This document shows positions 8,914-18,465 of a stretch of 64,000 nucleotides of DNA, piece by piece. The DNA lies in contig JAJDTP010000004.1 in NCBI GenBank assembly GCA_022827095.1, positions 186,001-250,000 on the forward strand, written 5' to 3'. Positions within the stretch are counted from its first letter, which is position 1, and each line of letters begins with the position of its first letter. This stretch comes from Dehalococcoidia bacterium (lineage in GTDB: Bacteria; Chloroflexota; Dehalococcoidia; Lucifugimonadales; UBA3495). Both the position numbers and the translations under genes were made by a program. A model generated the notes under the pieces. That model searched no databases, was not told the origin of the DNA, and saw only the letters and a program-made list of their open reading frames with translations.

Positions 8914-9023
8914 TGTCATTGCGAGGCGCTTGCGCCGTGGCAATCTCGATGCCGTAGCAGCAACGTCTGCCCCAGAGGACTCACCTACGCCAACGAGATT
9001 GCCGCGCTTCGCTCGCAATGACA
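8914..9023. repeat. Family 2 palindromic repeat, full copy
   Basis: A 110-bp element with inverted ends TGTCATTGCGAG and CTCGCAATGACA. Inside them are GGCAATCTC on the left and GAGATTGCC on the right. It fills the gap between the LLM and monooxygenase genes and ends 20 bp before the next start codon. A second full copy is at 39813 and half copies are at 37183, 44198 and 55396. Confidence 0.85.
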
Positions 9024-9043
9024 CTTACCATGAGCGATACATC

Positions 9044-10219
9044 ATGACTGGATTTCCCTATGAACGAGCGGAAAAGCGTCGCGTCCTGATGGATGCGGTG
9101 GAGAGCGTGCGGGCCACGCTGGAGGCGGGGGCCGAGGAGTCGGAGCGCATCGGGACACTGGCGCCGGCGTCGGTGGACGCGCTGTACGAGTCGGGACTGC
9201 TGCGGCTGAAGATGCCCCACGCGCTGGGCGGCGCGGAGGCTGACCTGGTGACACAGCTGGACGTGCTGGAAGCGGTGAGCCGCATCGATCCGGCCTCAGG
9301 CTGGTGCCTGATGATCGGGGCGGCCAGCGTGGGCAGTCTGGCCGCATTTCTGCCTGACGAATCAATCGAGGAAATATTCGTGGGCGGGCAGCCTCCCAAA
9401 ACGGCGGGTGCGGCCGCGCCTTCCGCAACCGCGACACCGGTGGAAGGGGGATACCGGGTCAACGGGCACTGGAGGTTTGGCAGCGGGATCATGCACGCCG
9501 AGTGGGTCTCGGCTGGCGCGCGTGTGGTTGGCGACCTCGAGGGCTATCCGCGGCAGGTTCGGATGGCGATGCCTCGGCACAAGGTCAAGGTGCACGACAA
9601 CTGGCACGTGATGGGCCTGCGCGGCACGGGAAGCTGCGACTTCTCGGTGGAAGACCTGTTCGTGCCCGACGGGTTCGCGTGGGACTCGACGCTGACGGAA
9701 CCGCTCCGGGGCGGCCCGCTGTACCGGCTGGGCCGGCCGGCCTTTGTGACCAACGAACACTCGGCCTTCGCGCTGGGGGTGGCGCGGCGGGCGCTGGACG
9801 CGGTGACTGAAGCCGCGGCGTCCAAGACACGGGGTTACAACTCGGTGAACCTGGTGGCGAACCGTCCGGCGTTCCAACGGGCGCTGGGCGAGTGCGACCT
9901 GCGGCTGCGGGCGGCGCGGTCGCTCAACGTGGAGATCCTGGAAGAGGCGTGGCGGTCGGTGTGCGCGCGCCGGACTCCGCCGCCGCCCTTGCAAGCGCAG
10001 ATGCGGAGCTGCGCCACCTACACCACCGACGTAGCCGCGGACGTGACGGCCCATGCCTTCCGCTACGGCGGCGGCGAGGCGCTGTTCACGCCCAACATCC
10101 TGCAACAGTGCCTGCGGGACATCAACGCGGCGGCCCAACACCAGATGGTGAGCGACACGGCCTACGAGAACCACGGTCAGTTCCTGCTGGGGCTGCCGGA
10201 CGCGCGGGTGATGGAATAG
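9044..10219 (+). CDS. Acyl-CoA dehydrogenase-fold flavin monooxygenase/hydroxylase
   Basis: A 391-residue protein of the acyl-CoA dehydrogenase superfamily, closer in layout to HsaA/DszC-type two-component monooxygenases than to true dehydrogenases. Visible features are the N-terminal helical ESGLLRLKMPHALGGAEAD, the SRIDPASGWCLMIG segment, GGYRVNGHWRFGSGIMHAEWV (middle beta domain) and the C-terminal FRYGGGEALFTPNILQQCLRDINAAAQH. Such enzymes hydroxylate aromatic, steroid or sulfur substrates using FMNH2 from a partner reductase. The start at 9044 (MTGFPYERA) is chosen because the upstream frame lies in a repeat. The LLM gene upstream and the lactonase downstream suggest one oxidative pathway. 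Confidence 0.85.
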   Translation: MTGFPYERAEKRRVLMDAVESVRATLEAGAEESERIGTLAPASVDALYESGLLRLKMPHALGGAEADLVTQLDVLEAVSRIDPASGWCLMIGAASVGSLAAFLPDESIEEIFVGGQPPKTAGAAAPSATATPVEGGYRVNGHWRFGSGIMHAEWVSAGARVVGDLEGYPRQVRMAMPRHKVKVHDNWHVMGLRGTGSCDFSVEDLFVPDGFAWDSTLTEPLRGGPLYRLGRPAFVTNEHSAFALGVARRALDAVTEAAASKTRGYNSVNLVANRPAFQRALGECDLRLRAARSLNVEILEEAWRSVCARRTPPPPLQAQMRSCATYTTDVAADVTAHAFRYGGGEALFTPNILQQCLRDINAAAQHQMVSDTAYENHGQFLLGLPDARVME

Positions 10220-10254
10220 CGGAGTTGGTGCGTATCCAGGTTGGGGCGAGGGAT

Positions 10255-10364
10255 GTCAGAAGCAGGATTTTCAAGATTTGCGGATTATCAGGATTGGAGC
10301 CGTTATGTGCTGAAGATCTTCCAATCATGTCAAATCATGAAATCCCGTAAATCCTGCTTCTGAC
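10255..10364. repeat. Family 1 palindromic repeat, copy A
   Basis: A 110-bp element that begins GTCAGAAGCAGGATT and ends AATCCTGCTTCTGAC. Each arm holds several GGATT (left) or AATCC (right) units at roughly 9-10-base spacing around a less conserved centre. It is very similar in both arms to copy E at 40769. It lies between the monooxygenase and lactonase genes. Confidence 0.9.
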
Positions 10365-10408
10365 GATTTACACAAGCGAGCACACGCGGGAATAACGGAG
10401 GTGTAGAC

Positions 10409-11437
10409 ATGGCTACCTATCTGTACGTATCGCTGCAAGGGGACGACGTCATCGCCCGGTATGACCTGGATCAGTCCACGGGCGGGCTCTCCAACCGAAC
10501 CGAGTTTCCGCTGGCGGGGATGCCGGCGCCGATGGCGACGGATCCGGAGAAACGCTACCTGTTCGTGGGACGGCGTCGGGCCGGAGAGTACGGGCTGACG
10601 TCGTTCAGCATCGACGGCGGCAGCGGCGACCTGGCGCGGATCAACGACATCAATCTGGGGGGCAATCCGGTGCATATCTCGGCGGACCGCACCGGTAATT
10701 ACCTGCTGTCGGCCTACTACTACCAGGCGCGGGTGGGCGTGCACGGCTTCGACAACGGCCGACTGGACCCGACGCCCATCGAGTGGCGGGAGACCGGCAT
10801 CGGCGCGCACTACATCCAGACCGACGCCTCCAACCGCTACGCCTTCGTGCCGCACATCGCCGAGGGGTCGCAGACCGGACCCAACGCCATCTTCCAGTTC
10901 CGGTTCGACGAGTCAACGGGCCGGCTGACGCCCAACACGCCGGACCGGGCGAACCCGACGTCGCCGGAGGGGCCGAGGCACGTCTGCTTCAACCCCGACC
11001 TGGACGTGGTGTACTCGTCCAACGAGCAGGGTTGCAGCGTCACGGCGTACCGGTTCGACGCGGACACGGGCACGCTCAGCCCGTTCCAGACGGTGCCGAC
11101 GCTGCCGGAGGATTTCACCGAGCGCAACACCTGCTCGCAGATCCAGATCACGCCGTCGGGTCGGTTCCTGTACGCGCCCAACCGGGGGCACAACAGCGTG
11201 GCCAGCTTCGCGGTGGACGCGGACGATGGCAGCCTGACCGCCATCGGGCGGGTGGCGACGGAGGCGGTGCCGCGCGCCTTCAGCCTGGACACCACGGGCA
11301 ACTACCTGTACTCCTCGGGCCTGGAGACGGGCCGGCTGGCGTCCTACCGGGTCAACCAGGACAGCGGGGAACTGGAGCCGCTGGAGGTCTACGACATCGG
11401 GAGTGAGCCGATGTGGGTGCTGATCATAGACCTGTAG
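10409..11437 (+). CDS. Lactonase-type seven-bladed beta-propeller (6-phosphogluconolactonase-like)
   Basis: A 342-residue protein made of repeated beta-propeller blades. Recurrent patterns are TYLYVSLQGDDVIARYDLD, DPEKRYLFVGRR, HVCFNPDLDVVYSSNEQ, SGRFLYAPNRGHNSVASFAVD and TTGNYLYSSGLETGRLASYRV. This is the YbhE/Pgl-type lactonase (LactD) architecture and size. Family members open 6-phosphogluconolactone or other lactones such as carboxy-muconolactone; the true substrate here is unknown. It has a clear ribosome site (GGAGGTG). There is no signal peptide, so it is cytoplasmic. Confidence 0.85.
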   Translation: MATYLYVSLQGDDVIARYDLDQSTGGLSNRTEFPLAGMPAPMATDPEKRYLFVGRRRAGEYGLTSFSIDGGSGDLARINDINLGGNPVHISADRTGNYLLSAYYYQARVGVHGFDNGRLDPTPIEWRETGIGAHYIQTDASNRYAFVPHIAEGSQTGPNAIFQFRFDESTGRLTPNTPDRANPTSPEGPRHVCFNPDLDVVYSSNEQGCSVTAYRFDADTGTLSPFQTVPTLPEDFTERNTCSQIQITPSGRFLYAPNRGHNSVASFAVDADDGSLTAIGRVATEAVPRAFSLDTTGNYLYSSGLETGRLASYRVNQDSGELEPLEVYDIGSEPMWVLIIDL

Positions 11438-11521
11438 CGGCGCGTGGCCGGATATCGCGGCTGGGTGGTAGTATGAAAGGGCGGTCGACGCGGCCGCCAT
11501 GGGTCCATAAGGACTCGGCGT

Positions 11522-11596
11522 GGGGGCTTAGCTCAGTGGGAGAGCACCTGCTTTGCAAGCAGGGGGTCACGGGTTCGAATCCCGTAGCCTCCACCA
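11522..11596 (+). tRNA. tRNA-Ala (anticodon TGC)
   Basis: Acceptor arm GGGGGCT pairs with AGCCTCC. The D-arm contains TAGCTCAGTGGGAGAGC, the anticodon stem CCTGC/GCAGG flanks loop TTTGCAA (anticodon TGC), and the T-arm contains GGGTTCGAATCCC. The 3' CCA is encoded (11594-11596). Confidence 0.97.
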
Positions 11597-11618
11597 TTTT
11601 CCGTGACTTCGCGGGAGC

Positions 11619-12050
11619 CTAATCTTCCAGGTCCACTTGCCTGAGACCGCCGTTTCTCAGAACCCGATATACGAAAGGGCGCGGCGTAGTGCGGACCGCT
11701 TCAACCATCCTGTCGTAGGCGCTCAGAAAGCACCGCATTTTTTCGTGTCCGGGCTGGTCACCGCCCCATAAGTAAAAGCAGCCTATGCCGTGATCCTGGA
11801 TAGCCTGCCTCTCTAACGGACGTGTATGGTGATGACGGTCGTGTCCAATTACAATCCATCCCCGACTGCCTACTTCAGCCATCCAGAGATCATCTTCCGC
11901 TGCTTGGGCAAAGTGTTCTTGATGGATCTCCACGCGCGTGGGCAGACCCAAGTCTCGCAACCGTCGGGGGAGAAAAATACCGACATCCCTATCGAAGAAG
12001 AATACCGGATCATCACTGTCAGAGGGTTGGATAAGACCGGCGGCACTCAT
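11619..12050 (-). CDS. VapC45-like PIN-domain toxin
   Basis: A 143-residue protein beginning MSAAGLIQPSDSDDPVFFFD. The FFFDRDVG acidic motif, the QAAEDDLWMAEVGSRGWIVIGHD segment and the charged ERQAI helix match the PIN-like fold of VapC45 proteins, which are predicted RNases with clustered acidic residues. It starts at the base right after the stop of the upstream MerR/DUF433 gene, so the two are translationally coupled as antitoxin then toxin. The target RNA is unknown. Confidence 0.7.
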   Translation of the reverse strand: MSAAGLIQPSDSDDPVFFFDRDVGIFLPRRLRDLGLPTRVEIHQEHFAQAAEDDLWMAEVGSRGWIVIGHDRHHHTRPLERQAIQDHGIGCFYLWGGDQPGHEKMRCFLSAYDRMVEAVRTTPRPFVYRVLRNGGLRQVDLED

Positions 12051-12770
12051 TCAACTCGCTGCCACCAACTCATCGTCGCGAACCCCTTCAAACCTCAACC
12101 CGTGAAGCACGTCGTCCCCAGTCAAGCCATAGTCGTCTTGAATGTTGTGAACGGTTTCCCCCGCGTCCCAACGACCCTTCAATATCCAAGTGGGGACACC
12201 ATGGACAGCAGGGGCACCAAACGAGACCCGAGGATCGATCGAAACAGGGATGTTCCTGTTTACGAGGTGCCAAACTAGGGCGATACCATGCTGATAATCG
12301 AACTGTTCAAACCGTTCCGCGACTACTCCCTCCCAGCCCACTTGCCCATCAAGGTCTGCGGCCACCAGCTTGCCAACCTCCGCATCTACCTCTAACTCGC
12401 GCATTTCGAGCATCAGGTGAAAGCCCTCGGTTTTCCATGCGTACTGGGCAAACGGATACTCAGAGTTCAGCGCGTGAGCCGCAAAGGCGCGGGCTTTACG
12501 AATTTTTTGCAGGGAAAGGCCCAATTTCCGAAACGTAGCTACGAACGCGACTTCGACGATCTCGTAGTAAGACAACGGATGGCCAGCCTCACGGCCTGGC
12601 AGCACCGCCGGACGATTCAGACCACTCCGATGCCAATATCCCACTGTTCGTGTAGGAATGCCGGCGTACCTGGCAGCATCTTGGACTCGATAAGCCGGGC
12701 GATCCAAGCGACGACGCCAGCCAGCGGCATCTTGTAGCGCGTGTGCGGCAGACATCTCCACCAGTCTCAC
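12051..12770 (-). CDS. VapB45-like antitoxin: MerR-type HTH plus DUF433
   Basis: A 239-residue two-domain protein. The N-terminal part (residues about 26-80) has YRVQDAARYAGIPTRTVGYWHRSG, a MerR-like helix-turn-helix, and SYYEIVEVAFVATFRKLGLSLQKIR. The C-terminal part has SIDPRVSFGAPAVHGVPTWIL and VHNIQDDYGLTGDDVLHGLRFE, the DUF433 signature found in VapB45-type antitoxins. It starts at GTG 12770; an internal ATG at 12755 is an alternative. Its stop abuts the start of the PIN-domain gene. The N-terminal HTH probably gives autoregulation (inference). Confidence 0.72.
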   Translation of the reverse strand: MRLVEMSAAHALQDAAGWRRRLDRPAYRVQDAARYAGIPTRTVGYWHRSGLNRPAVLPGREAGHPLSYYEIVEVAFVATFRKLGLSLQKIRKARAFAAHALNSEYPFAQYAWKTEGFHLMLEMRELEVDAEVGKLVAADLDGQVGWEGVVAERFEQFDYQHGIALVWHLVNRNIPVSIDPRVSFGAPAVHGVPTWILKGRWDAGETVHNIQDDYGLTGDDVLHGLRFEGVRDDELVAAS

Positions 12771-13147
12771 TAATCAGGTCAAGTTACAACATACTCCCCA
12801 CGATGATATTTTGGCAATCCTGCCCATTGAGGCATAACCCGATCCCCGGTCAAAGGCGGATTGTTCAGCCCATGTCCGACCGCCAACGAGACTGCCGATG
12901 ATGTTCATGGCACATGAGTCCATTCCGCGCCCCTGTGCGGTGACTGGTGCAAGCACGGGTCGTACGCCCATGACCCACACGGGACACAATCCGCGCAAGG
13001 TGATAGGCTACGGGCGATTTGCGGCCACGGCCCGGCCATCCACCGGTCACATGACTGGAGCGGCCGGCCGGTTTGCGCTTCAATCACGACACATGCCAAT
13101 CAACAAGTAACTGCAAGCAACGCATATTTACCGCAGGAGGCCACAGG
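12771..13147. other. Intergenic region, no gene seen
   Basis: A 377-bp spacer between the VapB45-like gene (minus) and the GMC oxidoreductase gene (plus), so it must carry two divergent promoters. Several short frames exist but have no protein-like composition. The last bases (AGGAGGCCACAGG) are the ribosome binding site of the next gene. Confidence 0.5.
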
Positions 13148-14710
13148 ATGAAGTACGACTATATCGTGGTGGGCGGGGGTTCCGCCGGATGCACCATTGC
13201 CAGCCGGCTGTCGGAGGACCCCGACCGTTCCGTTCTGCTGCTGGAGGCGGGGCCGGACTATCCGGTCTTTGAGACTCTGCCCGACGACCTGAAGCTGGGC
13301 AACAACGTCTGGCTTTCCGCCTACGGGCCGCACAACTGGGGCTACACCGCCAAGATCACCGAGGAACAGGACAACCTGACGATCCCGAGGGGCAAGGCCA
13401 CCGGCGGCTCCAGCGCGGTGAACGGTCAGGTGCTGTTCCGGGGCATTCCCGAGGACTACGACCGCTGGGCCGAGTGGGGCAACGACGAGTGGAGCTTTAC
13501 CCGGTGCCTGCCCTACTTCAACAAGCTGGAGACCGACCTGGACTTCGGCGGTGACGACTTCCACGGATCCGATGGGCCCGTGCCGGTGCGCCGCGCGCCC
13601 CGCAACGAGTGGCTGCCCCACGCCGTGGCCTTCGAGCGGGCCTGCCTGGACGAGGGCTTCCCCCAGGACGAGGACCAGAACCATCCCGAGTCCACCGGCG
13701 TCTCGCCCCGGGCCCGCAACACCATCGACGGCGTGCGCATGAGCATGGCCATCAACTACCTGGACATCGCGCGGCACCGGCTGAACCTCACCATCCGGGG
13801 CGGCGTGACGGCGCGGCGTATCATCTTCGACGCTGATTCGACAGGCTCACCACGCGCCGTGGGCATCGAGGCCGAGAGCGGGGGCGAGGTCTTCACGGTG
13901 GAGGGCGGCGAGATCATCGTGAGCAGCGGGGCCGTGGCGTCACCGCAGCTGCTGATGCTGTCGGGCGTGGGTCCGGCGGAGCACCTGCGCAGCATGGGCA
14001 TCCCGGTGGTGCACGACTCGCCGGGCGTCGGCAAGAACCTGCGCGACCATCCGGCGGCGTCGGTGCTGTACCGGGGCAAGGGCGAGAAGCCCGACGTGCA
14101 GGCGCCGGTGATCCAGGTGGGGCTGCGCTACACGGTGGAGGGCTCCGACCTGCGCAACGACATGCAGCTGAGCCCCAACCTGATGACCAGCGAGCACCGG
14201 CCGGCCCACGTCGCCATCGACGAGGACCTCAATTACCTGGGCATGGGCGCGAGCCTGCAACTGGCGCTGGGCCAGGGCGAGCTGACCCTGCAGTCCACCG
14301 ACCCGCACGTCCAGCCATTCCTGAACTACAACTACTACCAGGAACCGGAGGACCTGCGCCGGATGCGGGAGGCGATACGCTTGGGCGTCCGGATGGCGGA
14401 GCGGCCGCCGTTCTCCGACCTGATCGAGGAACGGATCATGCCCACCGACGAGGAGCTGGCGTCCGACGAGCTGCTGGACGACTGGCTGCGCAAGAACTCC
14501 GGCACGTCGCACCATATCTCGGGCACGTGCAAGATGGGGCCGGACTCGGATCCCCTGGCGGTGGTGGACCAGCGCCTGAAGGTGAAGGGCATCGATGGCC
14601 TGCGCGTGGCCGACGCATCGATCATGCCGGACTGCATCCGGGCCAACACCAACGCAACGACCATCATGATCGGCGAGAGGGTGTCGGACTACATCAAGGA
14701 AGGGCGGTAG
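13148..14710 (+). CDS. GMC-family flavoprotein oxidoreductase
   Basis: A 520-residue GMC oxidoreductase. The N-terminal FAD motif is DYIVVGGGSAGCTIASRLSE, with LLLEAGPDY following. PRGKATGGSSAVNGQVLFRG is the first GMC signature, and GEIIVSSGAVASPQLLMLSGVGP is the second. The C-terminal active-site region HHISGTCKMGPDSDPLAVVD is followed by DGLRVADASIMP and NTNATTIMIGERV. The family oxidises alcohols (choline, glucose, aromatic alcohols) to aldehydes or lactones; the substrate is unknown. The ATG at 13148 follows an AGGAGG site. VOC and amidohydrolase genes follow, separated by a family 1 repeat. Confidence 0.93.
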   Translation: MKYDYIVVGGGSAGCTIASRLSEDPDRSVLLLEAGPDYPVFETLPDDLKLGNNVWLSAYGPHNWGYTAKITEEQDNLTIPRGKATGGSSAVNGQVLFRGIPEDYDRWAEWGNDEWSFTRCLPYFNKLETDLDFGGDDFHGSDGPVPVRRAPRNEWLPHAVAFERACLDEGFPQDEDQNHPESTGVSPRARNTIDGVRMSMAINYLDIARHRLNLTIRGGVTARRIIFDADSTGSPRAVGIEAESGGEVFTVEGGEIIVSSGAVASPQLLMLSGVGPAEHLRSMGIPVVHDSPGVGKNLRDHPAASVLYRGKGEKPDVQAPVIQVGLRYTVEGSDLRNDMQLSPNLMTSEHRPAHVAIDEDLNYLGMGASLQLALGQGELTLQSTDPHVQPFLNYNYYQEPEDLRRMREAIRLGVRMAERPPFSDLIEERIMPTDEELASDELLDDWLRKNSGTSHHISGTCKMGPDSDPLAVVDQRLKVKGIDGLRVADASIMPDCIRANTNATTIMIGERVSDYIKEGR

Positions 14711-14741
14711 TCTCCGGACTTTCGCTTCCGAGCGCGGGAAT

Positions 14742-14848
14742 GTCAGAAGCAGGATTTCCCGGATTTGAGGATTTTCAGGATGCGGCCGGCTGTCACATCA
14801 ACCAAACTAATCCTGCCAATCCATCAATCTGGTAAATCCTGCTTCTGA
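14742..14848. repeat. Family 1 palindromic repeat, copy B
   Basis: A 107-bp copy starting GTCAGAAGCAGGATT and ending AAATCCTGCTTCTGA. The final C of the other copies is a T here. It lies between the GMC and VOC genes. Confidence 0.9.
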
Positions 14849-14870
14849 TTACACGGGGAGGTTCACAGCA

Positions 14871-15347
14871 ATGGAAGTCCAATGGATGAACCACACCGGG
14901 TTTGTGGTCAGCGACATGGAGCGCTCCCTGGCGTTCTACCGCGACCTGCTGGGCCTGAGCATCGAGCGCGACCAGGTACTTGAGGGCGACTTCATCTCGG
15001 AGGTGGTGGGGTATCCCGACGCGCGGCTGCACATTGTGTACCTGGGCGTGGGCGACCAGCGTCACTCGGTAGAGCTGATCCAGTACCTGAACCCGCCGGG
15101 CGACACCGTCGCGCTGCCGCAGCGGCACCAGGTGGGCGCGAGCCACCTGGGCATCATCGTCGACGATCTGGACGCCTCCTACGCCGACCTCAGCGCCAGG
15201 GGCGTGCGGTTCGTCAGCCCGCCGGCGACCCGGCCCAACCCGGTGTATCCGGCGGCCAGCAAGGGGTGCTACATGGAGGACCCGGACGGGAACTGGCTGG
15301 AGTTGCTGGAGCGGGGACCGGCGCCGCCCGACGCGACCTCGGTATGA
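14871..15347 (+). CDS. VOC (glyoxalase/bleomycin-resistance/dioxygenase) superfamily protein
   Basis: A 158-residue protein with the two beta-alpha-beta-beta-beta halves of the VOC fold. The N-terminal MNHTGFVVSDMERSLAFYRDLLGL carries the first His metal ligand. The C-terminal half has ASHLGIIVDDLDASYADLSARGV and ends GCYMEDPDGNWLELLERG, where the Glu is the usual last metal ligand. The reaction cannot be told; relatives include epimerases, lyases and ring-cleaving dioxygenases. Its TGA overlaps the ATG of the amidohydrolase gene (ATGA), so the two are translationally coupled and likely act in one pathway. Confidence 0.88.
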   Translation: MEVQWMNHTGFVVSDMERSLAFYRDLLGLSIERDQVLEGDFISEVVGYPDARLHIVYLGVGDQRHSVELIQYLNPPGDTVALPQRHQVGASHLGIIVDDLDASYADLSARGVRFVSPPATRPNPVYPAASKGCYMEDPDGNWLELLERGPAPPDATSV

Positions 15348-16720
15348 CCACCGTCATCGCCAACGCAACCATCGTGACCGGCAACGCCGGCCGGGAAGTT
15401 CTGCACGATGCCGCCATCGCCATTGCGGAGGACCGGATCGCCGCCATCGGGCCGACGGATGACGTGTGGCCGGCGCACCCCGATGCCGAGGTGGTGGACG
15501 GGCGGGGCAAGGCGGTGTTTCCCGGGTTGGTCAACTGCCACACCCACCTGCTGGCCACGGGAGACCGGGGGATACTGGAGGACTTCGGGTTCCCGACCCG
15601 GCTGACCTTCCCGGTGTCGGCGCGGGGACTGCTGACCGACGAGGAGCGCCGGATACTGGCCCTGCTGGGCGCCCTGGAGTCCATCCGCAGCGGCGTCACC
15701 TGCCTGCTGGAAATCTCGTCCAACGTGGCCGGCTACGCAGCCGACCTGGCGGCGACGGGGCTGCGGCTCATCCTGTCGGAGAACATCAACGACGTGGACG
15801 AGGCGCGAGCGCGGGACGGCGTGTACGAATTCGACGAAGCGCGTGCCGACGCCGGCCTGCAACGCAGCGCCGACCTGGTGGAGGCCTGGCACGGCCGCGA
15901 AAACGGGCGGGTCAACTGCTTCCTGGCGCCCCATGCGCCGGAGACGTGCTCGCCGGACCTGCTGCGCCGCACGCGGGAGATGGCGGAGCGCCTTGGCGTC
16001 GGTTACACCATCCACCTGTCCCAGAGCCGCGAGGAGATCGAGGCGGTCATGCGGGTCAGGGGCGCGCCGCCGACCCATTACCTTTTCGCCAGCGGCTTCC
16101 TGGGACCGGACCTGCTGGCCGCGCACTGCCGGTACGTCAATCCGGCGGAGATCGCGCTGCTGGGGCAGACCGGCGTCAAAGTGACCAACAACGCCGCCAT
16201 CGCCGCGCGCCGGGGGGCTGCTGCGCCGGTGCGGGAGTTGCAGGCGGCGGGATGCGTCATCGGCATGGGCACGGACAACATGGCCGAGGACATGGTGGAG
16301 GTGATGCGCGCGGGACTGTTCCTGGAGCGGGTGCGCCGCAACGACGAGGTCTGGCCCCAGCCCGAGGACGTGCTGGAGTGGGCCACCATCGGGGGAGCCA
16401 AAGCCCTGGGGATGCAGGACATCACCGGCAGCCTGGAGGTCGGCAAGAAGGCCGACCTGTTCGTGGCGGACCTGATGCGGCCCCACCTGGTGCCCAGCCT
16501 GCGCCCCGTATCCGCCTTCGTGCACAATGGGCAGCCGGCTGACATCACGTCGGTGATGGTCGACGGCCAATGGGTCATGCGCGACGGCAGGGCGCGGACC
16601 ATCGACGAGGAGGACATCGTGCGCCGGGCGGAAGCGGTGGGACACGTGTCCTGGCGCCGGCTGCTGGAGCGCTACCCCAACGTGCCCTTCCCCATCAACA
16701 TTCCGCCGGCCATCACCTGA
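15344..16720 (+). CDS. Amidohydrolase (SsnA/TrzN/chlorohydrolase-like deaminase family)
   Basis: A 458-residue metal-dependent hydrolase. The first metal motif is [14 protein letters not shown] near residue 65, the usual N-x-H-x-H. Further ligand regions are [27 protein letters not shown] and [14 protein letters not shown], the last carrying the catalytic Asp. The C-terminal [18 protein letters not shown] strand is typical of the family. Members deaminate or dechlorinate N-heterocycles (triazines, guanine, methylthioadenosine). It overlaps the preceding VOC gene by 4 bp and ends before a good terminator. Confidence 0.88.
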   Translation: MTTVIANATIVTGNAGREVLHDAAIAIAEDRIAAIGPTDDVWPAHPDAEVVDGRGKAVFPGLVNCHTHLLATGDRGILEDFGFPTRLTFPVSARGLLTDEERRILALLGALESIRSGVTCLLEISSNVAGYAADLAATGLRLILSENINDVDEARARDGVYEFDEARADAGLQRSADLVEAWHGRENGRVNCFLAPHAPETCSPDLLRRTREMAERLGVGYTIHLSQSREEIEAVMRVRGAPPTHYLFASGFLGPDLLAAHCRYVNPAEIALLGQTGVKVTNNAAIAARRGAAAPVRELQAAGCVIGMGTDNMAEDMVEVMRAGLFLERVRRNDEVWPQPEDVLEWATIGGAKALGMQDITGSLEVGKKADLFVADLMRPHLVPSLRPVSAFVHNGQPADITSVMVDGQWVMRDGRARTIDEEDIVRRAEAVGHVSWRRLLERYPNVPFPINIPPAIT

Positions 16721-16766
16721 GCCGGGTCACATCGGGGGGTCGCCGCAGATCACGCGCGCGGCAAAG

Positions 16767-16793
16767 CGGGCAGGTTCTTTTCGAGCCTGCCCG
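16767..16793 (+). terminator. Rho-independent terminator after the amidohydrolase gene
   Basis: Stem CGGGCAGG / CCTGCCCG with an 11-base loop, followed by TGTTTGT. It sits 47 bp after the amidohydrolase stop and separates that operon from urtA. Confidence 0.75.
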
Positions 16794-16970
16794 TGTTTGT
16801 ATGTATGGCGTCGTTTCCCGCCATCGGGCGGTGTAACCCGTCGTTTACGCCGACGCAACTTCGCGATCATAGAGTTGCAATTTGCCGGTAACACCGTGGG
16901 ACTAGCGTATTTGGTATCGACACCGGCGACCTGCCGTTGGCGAAACACTCCAGAGGAGGAAACACTCACG

Positions 16971-18284
16971 ATGTCTCTAACCGGTTTAGCAAAACTGCCT
17001 GTACTGATGCGGTTCGCGCTCATTGGCGCGGCCGCCGTTATCATGCCCCTGATGCTGGCCGCCTGCGGTTCCGAGCCGCCCCCGGCGCCGGCCGCCACCG
17101 CCGCTCCCGCGGCCAGCGCAGCCTCCCAGCCGGCCAGCCCGCCCACCGCCGCTGAGTCCGACACCATCAAGGTGGGCATCCTGCACTCCCTGTCCGGCAC
17201 GATGTCGATCAGCGAGACCGCGGTGCACGACGCCGAACTGCTGGCGATTGAGGAGATCAACGCCAGTGGCGGCGTGATGGGCAAGCAGATCGAGGTCGTT
17301 ATCGAGGACGGCGCGTCCGACTGGCCGACCTTCGCTGAGAAGGCTCGCAAGTTGCTCCAGGAGGACGAGGTTTCCGTGGTCTTCGGCGGATGGACCAGCG
17401 CCAGCCGAAAGGCAATGCTGCCGGTCTTCGAGGCCAACAACGGGCTGCTGTTCTACCCGGTGCAGTACGAGGGACTGGAGACGTCGCCCAACATCTTCTA
17501 CACGGGCGCGACCACCAACCAGCAGATCGTGCCGGCCATCGAGTACCTGCTGCAAGAGGGCAAGACCAAGTTCTACCTGCTGGGCTCCGACTACGTGTTC
17601 CCCCGCACGTCGAACCTCATCATCAACAAGCAGCTGGCCGCCGTCGGCATCGAGGCCGTGGGCGAGGAATACACCCCCCTGGGTCACACCGAGTACAGCA
17701 CCGTGATCACCAAGATCAAGGCCGCCGACCCGGACGTGGTGTTCAACACGCTGAACGGCGACTCCAACGTTGCCTTCTTCAAGCAGCTCAAGGACGCCGG
17801 CATCACGGCCGAGGAACTGCCCACGATTTCGGTCAGCGTCGCTGAAGAAGAGATCACCGGCATCGGCGCGGAGAACATCGCCGGCCACCTGGTAGCGTGG
17901 AACTACTTCCAGACCACCGACACGCCCGAGAATGTGAAGTTCGTCAGCGCGTTCAAGTCCAAGTACGGCGAGAACCGCGTCACTGACGACCCCATCGAAG
18001 CGGGTTACTTCGGCGTGTACCTGTGGAAGGCCGCCGTTGAGAAGGCCGGGTCCACCGACGTGGCCGCGGTCAAGGAAGCCGCCAAGGGCATCCAGTTCGC
18101 CGCGCCGGGCGGGATGGTGACCATCCACAACGAGAACCAGCACGTGTCCAAGACCGTCCGCATCGGCACGGTGCGCGACGACGGACAGATCGACGAGATC
18201 TGGAACTCCGGTTCGCCGGTGGTTCCGGACCCCTACCTAGACAGCTACGAGTGGGCCGCCGGCCTGCGGGAGCTGGCCCAGTAG
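16971..18284 (+). CDS. urtA: Urea ABC transporter substrate-binding lipoprotein UrtA
   Basis: A 437-residue lipoprotein. Its N-terminus has a hydrophobic signal ending in the lipobox LMLAACGS (Cys about residue 31) and then an Ala/Pro-rich linker. The mature part is unmistakably Urt[91 protein letters not shown]. Anchored outside the membrane, it delivers urea to UrtBC. The ATG follows a GAGGAGGAAAC site. It begins the urt-gln-ure block. A family 1 repeat lies between it and urtB and may shape relative expression of the abundant binding protein. Confidence 0.97.
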   Translation: MSLTGLAKLPVLMRFALIGAAAVIMPLMLAACGSEPPPAPAATAAPAASAASQPASPPTAAESDTIKVGILHSLSGTMSISETAVHDAELLAIEEINASGGVMGKQIEVVIEDGASDWPTFAEKARKLLQEDEVSVVFGGWTSASRKAMLPVFEANNGLLFYPVQYEGLETSPNIFYTGATTNQQIVPAIEYLLQEGKTKFYLLGSDYVFPRTSNLIINKQLAAVGIEAVGEEYTPLGHTEYSTVITKIKAADPDVVFNTLNGDSNVAFFKQLKDAGITAEELPTISVSVAEEEITGIGAENIAGHLVAWNYFQTTDTPENVKFVSAFKSKYGENRVTDDPIEAGYFGVYLWKAAVEKAGSTDVAAVKEAAKGIQFAAPGGMVTIHNENQHVSKTVRIGTVRDDGQIDEIWNSGSPVVPDPYLDSYEWAAGLRELAQ

Positions 18285-18292
18285 CATCAACC

Positions 18293-18401
18293 GTCAGAAG
18301 CAGGATTTGCCGGATTGAAGGATTGACAGGATTGGCTGTTCTCCTCCACCGGATGACCGCAATCCAGTCAATCCCGAAATCCTGAAAATCCTGCTTCTGA
18401 C
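18293..18401. repeat. Family 1 palindromic repeat, copy C (urtA-urtB gap)
   Basis: A 109-bp copy starting GTCAGAAGCAGGATT and ending AATCCTGCTTCTGAC, 8 bp after the urtA stop. It lies within what should be one transcript, so the mRNA would form a long hairpin between the two coding regions. Confidence 0.9.
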
Positions 18402-18465
18402 AACAACCCATAGGCGCGGATAACGTCCGCGCCTCCGCCTCCTCAAACTCCTTTATGGCCACGAA

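Noticed and set aside
12774-13083. Short minus-strand open frames in the gap before the GMC gene
   Set aside because: No ribosome binding site or protein-like composition; they look like chance frames.
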